Assembly: GCA_015711875.1 (NCBI GenBank)
Contig: JACVJG010000013.1
Span: forward strand, 1-15,644
Length of the DNA: 15,644 nt
Direction of reading: 5' to 3'
Source: Candidatus Solincola jinzensis
GTDB taxonomy: Bacteria; Actinomycetota; Geothermincolia; Geothermincolales; RBG-13-55-18
The position numbers were made by a program, and so were the translations under genes. Below are positions 15,401-15,644 of this stretch, one piece after another; the stretch's first letter is position 1; every line of letters starts with the position of its first letter. The notes under the pieces were generated by a model that searched no databases, was not told where the DNA came from, and worked only from the letters and a program-made list of their open reading frames with translations.

Positions 15401-15442
15401 GGATCATTCCCCCTATGTAGCTAGTAAATCTGACTTATGGAT

Positions 15443-15474
15443 ATTATATTACTATCTATTTTTACGGTTATCAA
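15443..15474 (-). promoter_or_regulatory. Probable sigma-70-type promoter for the right-hand cluster
   Basis: On the minus strand TTGATA (15474-15469) is followed after 17 bases by TAATAT (15451-15446); a perfect TATAAT (15448-15443) overlaps it but would give a 20-base spacer. The stretch 15420-15474 is strikingly AT-rich against a GC-rich background and lies about 45 bases before the ATG at 15400. Predicted from sequence only. Confidence 0.55.
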
Positions 15475-15644
15475 CCTTCCAGAGACGACGGGGCAATGCG
15501 CAACGCCTCCACCCTCGCAAGGCGCAAAGCGAGGCCCGGCTTTCACGCCGCGGCCACGGCGCCTAGATCAGGAGGAGCAAGGTGGCCAGAGCTTGAGGTC
15601 TAGCAGAGACAGTGAACGTGCAAATCCAGCGCGATGTCGGTATT
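15475..15644. other. Sequence upstream of the promoter, no gene called
   Basis: It holds a perfect 6-bp stem CCTCGC / GCGAGG with a 10-base loop at 15513-15534, not followed by T residues. A plus-strand frame from GTG at 15611 and a minus-strand frame ending at TAG near 15600 both run off the window edge and are too short to judge. Confidence 0.35.

Noticed and set aside
13847..15424. 525-codon plus-strand open frame antisense to oxidoreductase B
   Set aside because: The opposite strand encodes a clear CrtI-like enzyme with intact motifs; the antisense product is His/Gly/Val-rich with no family resemblance.
15600..15644. Possible partial genes at the right edge (plus GTG at 15611; minus frame ending in a DLHVHC-like string)
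   Set aside because: Only 11-15 codons are visible in each; too short to tell from chance.

Overview
This GC-rich window has most genes closely packed on the minus strand. It comes from a bacterium with anaerobe-style redox metabolism: a polyferredoxin, CCG-domain iron-sulfur proteins, GlcD-like flavoproteins and an ADP-forming-type acyl-CoA synthetase. It also carries type IV pilus / type II secretion genes. A deep-branching high-GC lineage such as an uncultured Actinomycetota fits, but that is inference; there is no rRNA or other taxonomic marker here.

Left part (1-4552). One plus-strand gene, cut by the window edge, encodes a cysteine-rich 4Fe-4S protein. It converges, with a 4-base gap, on a minus-strand pilus/secretion operon. 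In transcription order that operon holds a stand-alone CheY-like response regulator (4148-4552), a GspE/PilB assembly ATPase (2420-4105), a zinc-finger / membrane anchor / pilin-head protein (1764-2408) and a long prepilin with apparently two head modules (683-1759). A 785-base non-coding region upstream (4553-5337) contains several hairpins, one of them a long near-perfect inverted repeat at 4752-4804.

Right part (5338-15400), all minus strand. Transcription probably starts at an AT-rich promoter near 15443-15474. The order is: CrtI-like FAD oxidoreductase B (13883-15400); a 49-residue membrane protein (13322-13471); a CoA-binding acyl-CoA synthetase without an ATP-grasp domain (11797-13248); a GlcE/GlcD-like flavoprotein (10430-11800); a two-CCG-domain iron-sulfur protein (9227-10426); a GlcD-like flavoprotein (7613-9226); CrtI-like oxidoreductase A (5864-7360); and a second small membrane protein (5338-5532). 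The four genes from 13248 to 7613 overlap or abut and should be translationally coupled.

Most interesting signal: the two CrtI-like enzymes are paralogues, and each is followed by a tiny one-pass membrane protein. The two small proteins share a C-terminal tail of the form R[YF]xxxLLxQ[LV]Px[ML]PxRYF[AV]. The pair [oxidoreductase + RYF-tail microprotein] therefore occurs twice, flanking a GlcDEF-like / acyl-CoA synthetase core. I read this as a membrane-associated redox module acting on a lipophilic, probably CoA-activated, substrate. No carotenoid genes (crtB, crtE) are present to make it a pigment pathway. Substrate and physiological role are unknown.
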